Program-made: the position numbers and the translations under genes
Notes under the pieces: model-generated
What the model was told of the DNA's origin: nothing
Seen by the model: only the letters and a program-made list of their open reading frames with translations
Database searches by the model: none
Shown here: positions 10,724-19,855 of the stretch, piece by piece
Position numbering within the stretch: position 1 is the stretch's first letter
Layout: every line of letters starts with the position of its first letter
NCBI GenBank assembly: GCA_049999765.1
Contig: JBNGIQ010007673.1
Coordinates: 1-21,348 of the forward strand
DNA length: 21,348 nt
Reading direction: 5' to 3'
Origin: Phaeoceros laevis
Taxonomy: Eukaryota; Anthocerotophyta; Anthocerotopsida; Notothyladales

Positions 10724-10743
10724 AGACTTTGGTCCTAAAGTCT
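10724..10743. repeat. 7-bp hairpin AGACTTT-GGTCCT-AAAGTCT
   Basis: A short perfect stem with a six-base loop, 8 bp beyond the AT palindrome. It superficially looks like a tRNA anticodon arm, and GGTTCGA occurs downstream at 10754-10760, but no acceptor, D or T stem pairs, so I do not call a tRNA. Confidence 0.6.
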
Positions 10744-11662
10744 AAATGAACCTGGTTCGAAGCTGTGCGTGCACAGGAGTAAACTCTGGAAGGACCTGAC
10801 TGGTACAAATGCTTTGTTTGATTCCTTATGCCTTGATTCCCTGGCGATTCCTTGCTGCCTCGTGCCCTCGTCAGGTCTAGGTGCATTTTCTAGTGGAATT
10901 GGAATTGGATTAATTTCGAGTAAATAACAGTGAACTTGTGTCGCACTCTTCCATGATTGGTTTATTAGATTTAAATAAAGCTTTACAGCTCTCTTCATGA
11001 TGACAAGTCTGGTACAGGTCACCGAAACAATTGCAGTCTGATGGCACCTCTCTTAGCAGTAGGATTCCTCTAATATGGCTTATGAGACTCCGTTGAGAGT
11101 AGTCTACACGCCAGGAAGTTCATCATCTGACCTCCTCTGAAAAGTATGCATCTATCCTTACAATGGATAAGAGTGGATCCTGGACAAACAGATGGCGTTC
11201 CTCTAGAGGGGAAATCCACCGACTTGTAGCTCCCGAGGAAGTTGCTTCAAACATGGAGAAGGCGGCTGCATCAGGCTGACAGTGACTCAGAGATGCGTAG
11301 TTTGCCTGATGAGGAACGTGCACATGGAGTCTGAGACGCCAGCGCTTATGGCGTGACAATGCTTTCGCAGAATATGCTGTAGTACACAAGTTTAGCTCCA
11401 AAGATTGCAGGACATACGCAGAATGCATGTCCCTGATGTGATCTCTTGAACAGCCCAGTACATATCATTGCAATTGGCGTGTATAAAAGGACCTTTACCT
11501 TTCGTTGAAAGAGTCATCCCATACCATGATTGTCAACCTATCGGATACTCTGTTGGTGACACGCAGAGGTAGATACCACTTGGTCTCAATGCTCTGAGTG
11601 TATTGGACCCACATCAAGGTCGTGAAGAAATCCACCCAGCATGGAACAGATCTACCTTTTGC

Positions 11663-11995
11663 TCAGAAAGTATACAGTAGGGGGTTGGTAAGCATGGATA
11701 GATATCTAGATAGCATGCCTGGCACCACCCACCTCCTCATAATATCCAAGGCAGATGAACAACCCTTCTTTTGCTGGGTCTTTTTGGTGGTCTGCACAAT
11801 ATCATGTAGTCGATTGGAGTTCATCGCTGAACTTTCTGTCCTAGGAATGCTGGCTCTGGTGGTCTGGATAGTAGCATGTTGTCGATTGGCCGTCATCTCT
11901 GAACCTCGTGGTGAGATGGTTGGGTGAACAGACCAGTCCCCTGACGGTTGCTCGCTGAGTCCGGTGCATACAATATATGGACCCATATCCTTGGC
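11663..11995 (-). other. Open frame continuing the TMEM65-like gene past its TAG
   Basis: After the TAG of the TMEM65-like gene (11996-11998), the same frame on the minus strand stays open for 110 codons: three codons to an ATG at 11986, then 107 codons ending at 11663. It includes the 24-residue duplicated unit encoded by the 72-bp repeat. It could be a former C-terminal extension cut by a stop mutation, a separate unknown ORF, or 3' UTR open by chance. No homology is recognised. Confidence 0.3.
11785..11907. repeat. Degenerate direct repeat, 72-bp period
   Basis: Copies begin at 11785 and 11857, each with TGGTGGTCTG, then a variable stretch, then GTCGATTGG and CTGAAC. About 80 percent of the first 48 bases match. 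The period of 72 (24 codons) keeps frame, and on the minus strand both copies give an NRxHxxxQTT peptide. Confidence 0.8.
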
Positions 11996-13514
11996 CTACC
12001 GCATCTCTATGTCTTTGCCAACATGAGGCCGCGAAGTTCTCCTCCGCAGATGCTTGCCACGCTCTGACAGGCGTTTCAATGCCATGAAGACAGTAATTGC
12101 TAAGAACAGAAAGCTCCTGCCCACTTGGTTGCAGGGAATCCTCTGGGAGGACGACGGAGCCGAATCTGCAGATGACGAAACTGAGGCAAATGGTGACAGT
12201 GTCTCAAATCCACTTGTAGAGCACCACTTCATATCTTCAAATTGGGTATTCGTACTGATACTCCTTGACCGTTTACCCCTAGATTTTGCAAATTTGTCAG
12301 AGACCATGGTGGATGGCCGTGGAGAGGTAGGATATGGCCCAAATCCAGAGCCTGATCCAGACTCCTTGATGAAAACTAGAGGTAAGAGACCAAGAAAGCA
12401 GCCAAGGGTAATTCCAAGCGAAGAACCAATAGTCTCAGCCCACCACGCCTCTTTGAAGGTCATCTGGACTGAAGAGACACTGAGCTTCGGCATGAAGGGA
12501 GAAGTTGCACCCTCAATGTACCCACAGAACGCTGTACCTAAAAGGTCGGAGGCTGTATTGCCTAGTCCTGCAGACTGCAATATAACAAAAATGGTAATAA
12601 GAGGACAACCCCCATTATCTTTCTTTCCCATTCTCGGCAAAAGCATCACCTGCTGGCAAGACGCAAAAGGAGGCAAGGAAAGCAAATGCAATGCTGCTGT
12701 TACCGTCAAAGTACTCAGTCCAAACGTAGAGCCAATGCTGTGCTCAATAGCATCTCCAGCAATGATCATTACTGCATTGTCTGTGCATTACCAGACTCCA
12801 AACTTAGAAGAAGTGTCAATCTTTTCTGCTTCTGACCTAATACATGTCAAAGGCATGGTTGTTTCGGAAGCCCTTGAAAATCAGCAGATTGGTCAGAGAA
12901 AGTGGTGAGCTATCAGGTTTCACACCTACAAAACCGAAGCCGACCATGCCTGCCGATAGGTGAGCATTTGGTGCAGAAACCAAGTCATGCACAGAGTTCC
13001 ATCTGAGTTAGAAATGAGGTGAAAACGAAGTCTTGAGAAGACCACTCCAGGCACATCCTAACATGTATGCCACGGAGACCTGGCGGCATACTGCTTTTCG
13101 GAAATTCACTACTGGCATGGGAATTCAAAATTTTCACGTACCAATAGCAGCTCTGACGGCGAGGTTGAATATCTGGGACTTTGTCAAAGGCTTTGACGAA
13201 AGACCATGTTTTATCTCCTGAGCCTCCACGTAATTTGTAAACTCCTCCTCATCGAGAACGCCATCTCCTTTTGTGTCTGCTTCTTTGAACTGCACAGCTG
13301 CAGCGCAGTGGTGTGAAACTGCATAATGTAAGAGCATCTCTCAGATGACACTCAGATACTCGGTTGACAAATAAGTGAACAATGAGGATTTCATTGTACC
13401 ACAGGAGAAAAGTGCGGAGAGCAGTGCAGCGCGACCCTGTTGGTCGATGGAAGTAACCAGATCCGTGGCTGCCTTTGTGGCTTTGCTAGGTTTTCCATCA
13501 AGCAGCCTCCGCAT
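11996..13514 (-). CDS. TMEM65-family membrane protein with N-terminal EF-hand, 5 exons
   Basis: TMEM65 is a mitochondrial inner-membrane protein in animals, linked to sodium/calcium exchange. Exons on the minus strand: 13514-13400, 13297-13142, 12949-12926 (24 nt), 12780-12704, 12574-11996. All are GT-AG with matching phases, giving 316 aa. Residues 17-36 (DLVTSIDQQGRAALLSALFS) match the family's N-terminal helix. An EF-hand follows at 46-57 (DTKGDGVLDEEE; Lys at loop position 3 is atypical). The membrane core is unmistakable: MVGFGFVDNAVMIIAGD, EHSIG, GLSTLT|SAGLGNTASDLLG, CGYIEG and GITLGCFLGLLPLVFI. After about residue 200 a Ser/Arg-rich tail of over 100 residues includes another hydrophobic stretch (FLFLAITVFMALK); animal TMEM65 ends soon after the core. 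The start is uncertain: ATG 13514 is the nearest in-frame Met, a presequence-like ATG at 13581 is in another frame, and the same frame stays open up to 14174. The first donor could also be at 13403. Confidence 0.82.
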
Positions 13515-13595
13515 GCTTTTCACCACTTCGTCTGCACCATCTGCTTCGTCCCAGCAGCAACATCGCCATCTTGGAAGCCATCCTCCCACCCGGAT

Positions 13596-13604
13596 AAACC
13601 CTAA
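13596..13604 (-). promoter_or_regulatory. Telo-box (AAACCCTAA)
   Basis: AAACCCTAA on the plus strand (TTAGGGTTT on the minus), ending 15 nt before a minus-strand ATG at 13581. Telo-boxes sit near the transcription start of many plant genes expressed in dividing cells. Its position suggests that the TMEM65-like transcript starts close by. Confidence 0.55.
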
Positions 13605-14383
13605 TCCACCTCGCCCTGGCAAGGCTAGACCTGTATTGCTGCCTTCCCCTCGACATTGGGCAGCAAGGTTGGCAGGCGATCTTCCAATACAAGATCGTGC
13701 TGCTATGGTCCTAAGTCGAGAGGGTGTTCCAAACGCAGAGACAAGACCGACTTTTTCCCACAAGCACCGAAGGCGCTTCTCAATTTTCCGGCTGGACAGC
13801 TCTGGAAGGACCAACAGACATCTCGGACGAGGCGAAGATTTGAAATGCTGCTTCCCGCGTGACAAGGTGTTTTCTCCGAATAGTCTGTTGCGGCTAGACG
13901 GCAACCAATTTGCTCGCGGCGAGCATGGGAAGTGACACACAAGGACACTCTCAGCACCCCCCATAAGCCACGCCATTGGCCTGCCGGAAGCCTCGGGATG
14001 GGAGCATCTCACGACTACCAGCGTTCCTCGATTTCTGGTGCATCCTCTGCTCCCTCTGAAGAACATGAGTGTATGAGGACGTTGGTGGTGCAGAGAACGA
14101 TGAACACCAGACTCCAGTACAGTGGGACCAACATCTTGAGGCGTTCCCGCAACCGGTCTCTCTGCAGATTGCAAAAGGTGGGAAGCAGCCGATTGTCTGA
14201 GCAGCAGGCACTAGGGCCCGTTTCCTGAGAGTGAGACATAGATGGAGTGGCGGTTATGGCAGTTGGTTCTCCTCTCGCGCGGCTGCCGCGTTCCCCTGAC
14301 AGCAAGGCCAGCCAACTTCCTTCGCCTCCTCCCTTCGGCAGAGCTCTATTCAGAAGCAGGCACATAACCCTAGTCACTCGCTA

Positions 14384-14551
14384 ATGTCTTTGGATCCTAG
14401 GCGGCATCCTCCTAGTGTACTTCGGATATATCGGCTGTGTGCTTTCAGGATTGCGCCTACAAATATTCAAGCAGAGGAGATCAACCTAGATAATCTCGCA
14501 TACTCTCAAGTGCAGGATTTTCCTTCCATGAGAGGAAATTGCTCCGACTAA
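14384..14551 (+). CDS. Small unassigned ORF, 55 codons, in probable Chibby leader
   Basis: ATG at 14384 to TAA at 14549-14551, starting MSLDPRRHPPSVLRIYRL. No family is recognised. It lies about 120 nt upstream of the proposed Chibby-like start, so it may be an upstream ORF, part of an unrecognised upstream exon, or chance. Confidence 0.2.
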   Translation: MSLDPRRHPPSVLRIYRLCAFRIAPTNIQAEEINLDNLAYSQVQDFPSMRGNCSD

Positions 14552-14670
14552 GATCGGATCATCCTTGGAGTATTACTTGAAGCTGCAGTCTGTTCAGGAC
14601 TTGATCTTGTCTATGCATTCGGAAGCTTCGCGGCTTGAGCAATATGGACATAATCACTCAACCTCTCAGC

Positions 14671-15712
14671 ATGAATATTTTCCGGTGAGCGCGACTTCAA
14701 ATCCAACTTGAATCATGCAAACTTGGCGATGATCAACTCCTCAGTGACTGATTTTTGGAATTGACAGAAAAAAGCGACTCCCAAGGTCAGAGCAGGCCAT
14801 GGCAGAGGCCTCCGATTTAGGACAAATCACTCTCGTCTTGGACGGGAACCGGCTAACCTTCGACGATGGGGTCTGGGAAGCAGGTCTGTCTATTCTCAAA
14901 TCTTGAAGTCTTTCTGTTGTCTTGAATACCGGGATCGGATCCTTGCGGTGTCAGCTGGGTGACACAGCTGTACTGGTCACAGATTACGAAACAGGTAACG
15001 GTCCGGAAGGGACTGGTGGGGGTACGGAGAAAGAGCTCATAGAGCTGCGCCGGGAGAAGAAGAGAATGGTAAGCAGGAAAGGGGGAGTGAAAACAGACGA
15101 GTTAAACTGACCGGTCTTCGCCATGACGTAGGTCTTCCTTGTACTGCTTGTACAGAAAAAGGAGCTGGAAAAGTATGCCACTCAAGTCGCTGAAGTCAAG
15201 GAGTTGAGAGAGAAGTGGAATTTGCTTGATTTTAAGTACCAGTTGCTCCTTGACATGGTAAGGTTCCCCTTTTGCTTTGTGAGGATTCACACATGGTTCA
15301 CCTAGGAAGTAGTCTGGATAAGGTGCAATGGAGCACAAAAGGTGAAGCAAGATAACCATAGCCCCACGCCGACTTTTCCTAACCATCGTGCAAAGCCCCC
15401 TTGCTGTTCCCAATACCAGACTAATGGTGGTGCCCAGCTGGTACTGAACCAACCCAGAAATGATACCAGGGCGCCTGAGCCTTGATCCTGACTAGTCGCT
15501 CATAACTTGTTGCTGGTGTCTGGTACTGATTGTACCATGATCGTACCACTCTTTCTTGCTTGTGATGTTGCACTGCTGACTGTCTAAGACAATGAAAATC
15601 TTCTGACTTGTTGCAGTGGACGATGAGGGTTTTGGACAATGAGGAGGATGGTGGAGGCCACGCGCAAAAACCCCGGTTAGTGAGCTATCATGTTTCGCAT
15701 TGCCTAACCTGA
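14671..15712 (+). CDS. Chibby-like basal-body coiled-coil protein, 5 exons
   Basis: Chibby (CBY1) acts at the distal centriole/basal body in ciliated cells. Exons: 14671-14684, 14768-14883, 14983-15068, 15156-15257, 15617-15712; GT-AG introns of 83, 99, 87 and 359 nt, phases consistent, 137 aa (human CBY1 is 126). Residues about 24-43 (ITLVLDGNRLTFDDGVWEAD) match the Chibby core, as in human NLAGQSLKFENGQWIAE. A Gly-rich linker and a charged coiled coil follow (about 58-103), ending REKWNLLDFKYQLLLDM, equivalent to ENNLLRLKVDILLDML. MNIFRKKRLPRSE at the N-terminus could correspond to the basic Chibby start. Exon 1 is uncertain: ATG 14644 is in frame upstream, and ATG 14799 (GCCATGG context) is an alternative. 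The last residues are also uncertain because a GTTAGT donor at 15676 could skip the TGA at 15710. Confidence 0.78.
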
Positions 15713-16638
15713 ATCATGCCAGTGCTTGCTCTTCCGACAATTGACGAGTGTGCCCGCTCCTGGAATCAGGATATAAGGTTGATCAGTGCTGTTTCAGAGC
15801 ATGCATGATTGCTTGTATGAAGGACAAGACGCCAGGTCACGCCTAACGAGCTACAAGATGGGGTGGGCATCACCGTAAAAGCTGGTCAGGCATCCGGCGA
15901 AAGCAGTCAAGCAGTTCACGTCAAAAACCTGAGGACGGACGGTGAATGTACGTCCAGGTCTTGAAGCCACCAACTCTTCTTCACGTGATGCTAGAGATGG
16001 TGTCTGGTACAATGGGTTCAGTGGCAGACTCGCAGACGACTCACAGTATTCTATCCTCAGTTCCGTTCCAGTAACCTATTCAACAGTGGACAACTGGGGA
16101 TATAGAGAAGGACAAAATGCCTTTACAGGACATTCCACACAAAATACCTTATACGACATTCCACAATCTGGTAGATATACTGGCCCCAGGGGGATATAGC
16201 AATGCTACCTATGTATAGTCTAGTGTTGTGGAGGATCAAAACACTGCCGAGACAAATGCCGACCGACCACCCTCCACAACTGAACAACACAATGGGGACA
16301 ACTTGGTGCCCAGCTGGAAGAGAAAGAAACAAGATAAGCACCGATGTATGGAAGGTGGAATGGACGACATAGGTGAACGAATAAAAACTGCGGATACTAT
16401 TCTTGAGAGTTTGTGAGATGGATCGATACAGACCGTGCAAATTTCTATCTCATCTAGTATGTGATATATTACATCTGGCTTGCAAATCAATCGTGGCTTG
16501 AGTCATAGGAAAGCCAGCAATTTCGAACAAGGTGGTCTTCATCCTTGACCAGTAAAGAAGGCTCTTCCGCACAAACACCCTCTCCAGTCAATCAAACAGC
16601 AATGAAGGCCTTCACCCCCAATACAAAACTTCAGGATC
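15713..16638. other. Unassigned region between Chibby-like and kinase genes
   Basis: Probably the converging 3' ends of the plus-strand Chibby-like gene and the minus-strand kinase. Two plus-strand frames stay open without an ATG start: one of 85 codons ending near 16199 (contains TYSTVDNWGYREGQ) and one of about 62 codons ending near 16416 (contains VPSWKRKKQDKHR). They could be 3' exons of an alternative Chibby transcript or decayed sequence. No family is recognised. Confidence 0.4.
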
Positions 16639-17790
16639 TCAGTGGTGGCCCCTCACGAGGGGAACAAGGGACTGAACCACGTCAGTCATAAGAGGCCGAT
16701 AATCAGCCTCAGGCTGAACGCACATGGCAGCTATGGCGGCCACCTGAATGAGCTCCTTCACAGGGAATTGCCCCCCTAGATTAGGGTCCACCATCTCGAT
16801 CAGCTTGTCCCTGTCGGTAAGCCTGGGCAAGGACCAGGACACCAGCACGCCCTGACCCGGAGGCCGCTTCATATCGACTGGCACCCGCCCTGTGAGCAGC
16901 TCCAGCAACACCACTCCATAGCTGTAGACGTCTGACTTGGTGGTGAGGTGACCTGTGAGAGCGTACTCGGGGGCAACATATCCTGTAGTGCCGAGCACCC
17001 GGGTGGAGACATGGCCCCCCACCTTCTCCGAGCCGTGCTTGGCTAGGCCGAAATCCGAGACCTTAGCATTGAATCTCTCGTCCAGTAAAATGTTGCTGCT
17101 CTTCAGGTCTCTGTGGATGATGGGAGGGCGCACCAGCTCGTGCAAGTACTCGAGGCCCCGCGCAGCATCAAGAGCGATGCGCATCCTCTTGCGCCAGTCG
17201 AGCACCTGCGTGGGGCGAACGTAGGCAGAAATGTCGGGGTAAAGATGCTCCTGCAAGCTGCCTTTAGGCATGAACTCGTAGACAAGAAGGCGGTGGTCTT
17301 GATCTGCACAATAGCCGATTAGGTCGAGCAGGTACTGAGAGCGCAGGCGGGACAGCATATCCACCTCCACACGGAACTCATGATCTCCCTGCTTCCCTGC
17401 CCAGTCCAGTTGCTTGATGGCAGCCACCCGGCCATCAGGAAGAAGACCCCGGTAGACACAGCCAAAGCCTCCATGCCCTACCACTCTGAGCTGGCTGAAA
17501 CTGTCGGTGGCAGTCTGCAGCTGCTTGTAAGTGAACACCTGCGCCTCGGAGGCAAAGCGCACCGCTCTGGCCACCGGGTAGTGTGAGTCCACTCCAGGCA
17601 GATGGCCGGAGCCGGTCTTGAGCTGGTGCAGCTGCTTGCCCGCTGCATTCCGCACCTTCCGCCGGATGTAGCAATAGTATCCCAGCGCCACGCAGGAGCA
17701 CAGCACAGCTACCAGAGCAATTGCGATGATCACCACCAGCGCTATGCTGCAATGCAAAAAGGAGAGGAAGTGGTTAAAACACGACGTCAT
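16639..17790 (-). CDS. Membrane-anchored receptor-like Ser/Thr kinase
   Basis: Plant receptor-like/RLCK-type kinase predicted at the plasma membrane; its ligand or upstream receptor is unknown. 383 aa from ATG 17790. A transmembrane helix spans about residues 16-40, followed by basic YIRRKVR. Kinase motifs are complete: glycine loop GHGGFGCV (105-112), Lys126, helix-C Glu142, HRD 226-228, DFG 246-248, APE 273-275, then KSDVYSYGVVLLELLTGR. An Arg before the catalytic Asp makes it an RD kinase, predicted active. There is almost no extracellular part. The N-terminus is uncertain: TTTTTGCATTGCAG ending at 17747 is a good acceptor, and a donor CCAG|GTAGGC at 18065 joins in frame to an open minus-strand frame (18066-18434). 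The C-terminal tail is short. Confident for the kinase, less for the first 15 residues. Confidence 0.93.
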   Translation of the reverse strand: MTSCFNHFLSFLHCSIALVVIIAIALVAVLCSCVALGYYCYIRRKVRNAAGKQLHQLKTGSGHLPGVDSHYPVARAVRFASEAQVFTYKQLQTATDSFSQLRVVGHGGFGCVYRGLLPDGRVAAIKQLDWAGKQGDHEFRVEVDMLSRLRSQYLLDLIGYCADQDHRLLVYEFMPKGSLQEHLYPDISAYVRPTQVLDWRKRMRIALDAARGLEYLHELVRPPIIHRDLKSSNILLDERFNAKVSDFGLAKHGSEKVGGHVSTRVLGTTGYVAPEYALTGHLTTKSDVYSYGVVLLELLTGRVPVDMKRPPGQGVLVSWSLPRLTDRDKLIEMVDPNLGGQFPVKELIQVAAIAAMCVQPEADYRPLMTDVVQSLVPLVRGHH

Positions 17791-19518
17791 GTTGCTCCAG
17801 TGTCCCCCTCGCCTTCATCAACAATTCGTCCGCTTAGTCAACAATCTTCTCCTCCAGCATCTCCCTTTCCGCAGCATTTCCCTCTCCGACATCATTCCTC
17901 CAGAACACCGCCTCTTGCCTCTCGTCCTACAACCACTCTCTTCCCCCTCCCTCTTCCTCCTTGGTCGGTTTTTTGCAACTTGCTCCTCCTCTTCCTAGCA
18001 GTTCTCTTCGTGAAAAAAACGGCTTCTTGCGCAATCCCGACCTAGCCCCTCCTCCACGCCTACCTGGCTCCTATCCTCACCCAACCAGCAATACGTGTGC
18101 GCCAAAATGTGGAGCATGCCCGACCACGACCGGCCTCCCTCCAGCGCTCCCTGGTCAGAGAGTTAGGCGCAGCGTCACGGATGCTACCACACCTGCCATC
18201 GCTTTCCGAGCTCCGGCATGTTGCCGGATCGCAGCAACCTCCAAGCAAGCAAGAGGCTCGCTGGCCATGGCGGAGGAGAAAAGCGGAGAGACAAGGCAGC
18301 AGCAAGAGAGCGACGGGACACTGGCTCTGCGGCAGGAGGAGCTGGATCATCAGCAGAAGCGACTGGTGCTGCCATCTCTCTTCTTTCGCCCGATCTTGGC
18401 TGCCCGTCCCGAAAGGAGCAGGCTCTGCAGCCACAGCCTCCTTCCAGCAGAGCAGGCGCAGTCAGAGTCAGAGGGCGCGCTCCCTGTTGTCAGAAGGACC
18501 GCAATCCCGATAGCCGTCCACCCGCCGGGGCCCGCTCTGTCCATCGCACACGCTGCCTCGTTACGCCACACCCTAATCAAGAATCAAGACTCCACATCTG
18601 TCGCACAAGTCGGTACCTGATAACGGAAAACCTCATCATCAGTGGTTAACACGTCGTATAAGCTTCACGGGGGAGTCCACATCTGGCACATTTCCGTGCC
18701 CCCGTTCCGGGAAACCAAAATGCATCGAATAATTCCCGACATGAATGCTAAAAAAATGGCTCGAGGACTTGCGAGATGCCCCAACGACTATATCATTGGA
18801 CGCGCATTTCCAAACTCTAGCGAGATGTTAGGCCGGCTCAAAATTCGAAAACGCCGAATGCCAAATAATAAATGGTTGGCGAAAAAAGAGCAGCCCCGGC
18901 CGCAGGCTGAGGACAAGCAACTGCCGCAACAAACCGTGTAGATTGATGAGAGAGAACAAAACGGGCCGGCTGGGTTGGGCTGGGTCCCGCGATCTCAGCG
19001 GGTAATAGGCCGACAGAATCCGTTTGCAGCACTTCTTCCGGCCGTTTTTGTGAGGGTCCAAACTACTTCCCGGCGAAAGTAGGGTTGTACGATGGGGTCA
19101 GGTCGCCTTTCGGAAGTTTGAATATCAATTATATGATAACATCCGCCGTACTGAAGCGGGTGGGACATCTTCGTCGGCTCCGGTTACCGGGACTCGACGA
19201 TGATCACGTTACCGGGACAGCAGGAACGTACGTTTTAGTGAGTGAGGCGGACGTAACTCGTGCAGACGTACGTCAACCGACATAAGCATGCTTAGAGACG
19301 TGGGCGGAAGTAATAATGAGACTCATCAGCCTCCGTCCGTGAGACGGGAGACGGGAAGGTTCCCGTTGCTGACTTGGACATCTGTCAGGAGGCTCAGAGA
19401 CCGATGTTTGCTTGTAGGCCGTGTCCACATGGACAGCATGTGATCCCTCGCGCCAAACGTGGAGGCTACGTCACTTTAATGAATTCTTCGCCCCATGACC
19501 TTAGTTACAGGCATTGGC
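17791..19518. other. No certain gene (kinase upstream region)
   Basis: 17800-18000 is strongly C/T-rich on the plus strand. Frames at 17961-18620 and 18218-18649 (plus) and 18060-18434 (minus) overlap and are not recognised; the minus one may hold a first exon of the kinase gene. 18650-19518 shows only short frames; the 99-codon one at 18642 begins with GTG. Local repeats include GTTACCGGGAC near 19182 and 19207. Confidence 0.45.
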
Positions 19519-19581
19519 CATTCAATGATTTGCCGATTCATACGTAAGCTACCACTCATTCAATGATTTGCCCATTCATAC
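19519..19581. repeat. Two copies of a 25-bp direct repeat, 38-bp period
   Basis: CATTCAATGATTTGCCnATTCATAC occurs at 19519-19543 and 19557-19581 with one mismatch (G versus C). It abuts the possible left end of the Harbinger-type element and may mark its insertion site or an older rearrangement. Confidence 0.85.
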
Positions 19582-19855
19582 ATGGGCCTATTCGGACTCG
19601 GCGTCGGAGGCGGATTTGCAAGCTTTGGTTGAGGAGTGATTTGGTGTTAAAAACAATTTTCTTCCACCATTTGCGTGAGTTGGGTCCAACCAAATGTGGT
19701 TCGACCAAAGGACCTCCACGGACTGCTTCATGATTTCATTCGTCGAACTTGGAAAAAGTAATGAACGGCCCTTTTGAACGTTACCTCTTCCACCCGTCTT
19801 CCATCTGCAATCATCCGTCCCCCACAAAATCCCCGAGCGAACAAGGATCTAAGCC

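Larger units (their letters stand above)
9340..11662. other. No recognisable gene (NCED 3' flank and beyond)
   Basis: The first 500 bases are probably NCED 3' UTR and flank; they carry repeated GGCCGGC motifs and two copies of TGCCTGAGCTGG (9484, 9553). Frames of 60-101 codons at 9593-9868, 10188-10493, 10735-11022 and 11123-11428 resemble nothing I know and have no support beyond being open. The notable structures are the AT palindrome at 10674-10715 and the hairpin at 10724-10743. Confidence 0.5.
13515..14670. promoter_or_regulatory. Divergent promoter region between TMEM65-like and Chibby-like genes
   Basis: The head-to-head interval between two genes transcribed away from each other. It carries a telo-box at 13596-13604 and related CCCTA motifs near 14368. 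Long overlapping frames occur on both strands (minus 13515-14174, plus 13375-13935); they have no recognised homology and are best explained by GC-rich sequence, though the minus frame is continuous with TMEM65-like exon 1. A 55-codon plus-strand frame (14384-14551) lies in the probable Chibby leader. Confidence 0.45.

Noticed and set aside
10724-10765. A tRNA-like hairpin followed by GGTTCGA
   Set aside because: The T stem does not pair, there is no D arm and no acceptor stem, so it cannot fold as a tRNA.
12054-12908. A 284-codon plus-strand frame
   Set aside because: It is antisense to the TMEM65-like exons and has no homology; the minus strand carries the conserved family motifs with proper splice sites.
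13341-14174. A 277-codon minus-strand frame as a complete gene
   Set aside because: Only its last part (13514-13400) matches TMEM65; the rest is GC-rich, lacks homology, contains the telo-box region and overlaps open frames on the other strand. It runs past the splice donor into the intron.
12904-15697. A shared 17-base stretch (GTGAGCTATCAnGTTTC) at 12904 and 15680
   Set aside because: One mismatch and no extended similarity on either side; it could be chance and supports no duplication.
17961-18649. Plus-strand frames of 219 and 143 codons
   Set aside because: They overlap each other in different frames, show low-complexity Ser/Pro/Arg composition and have no recognised family.
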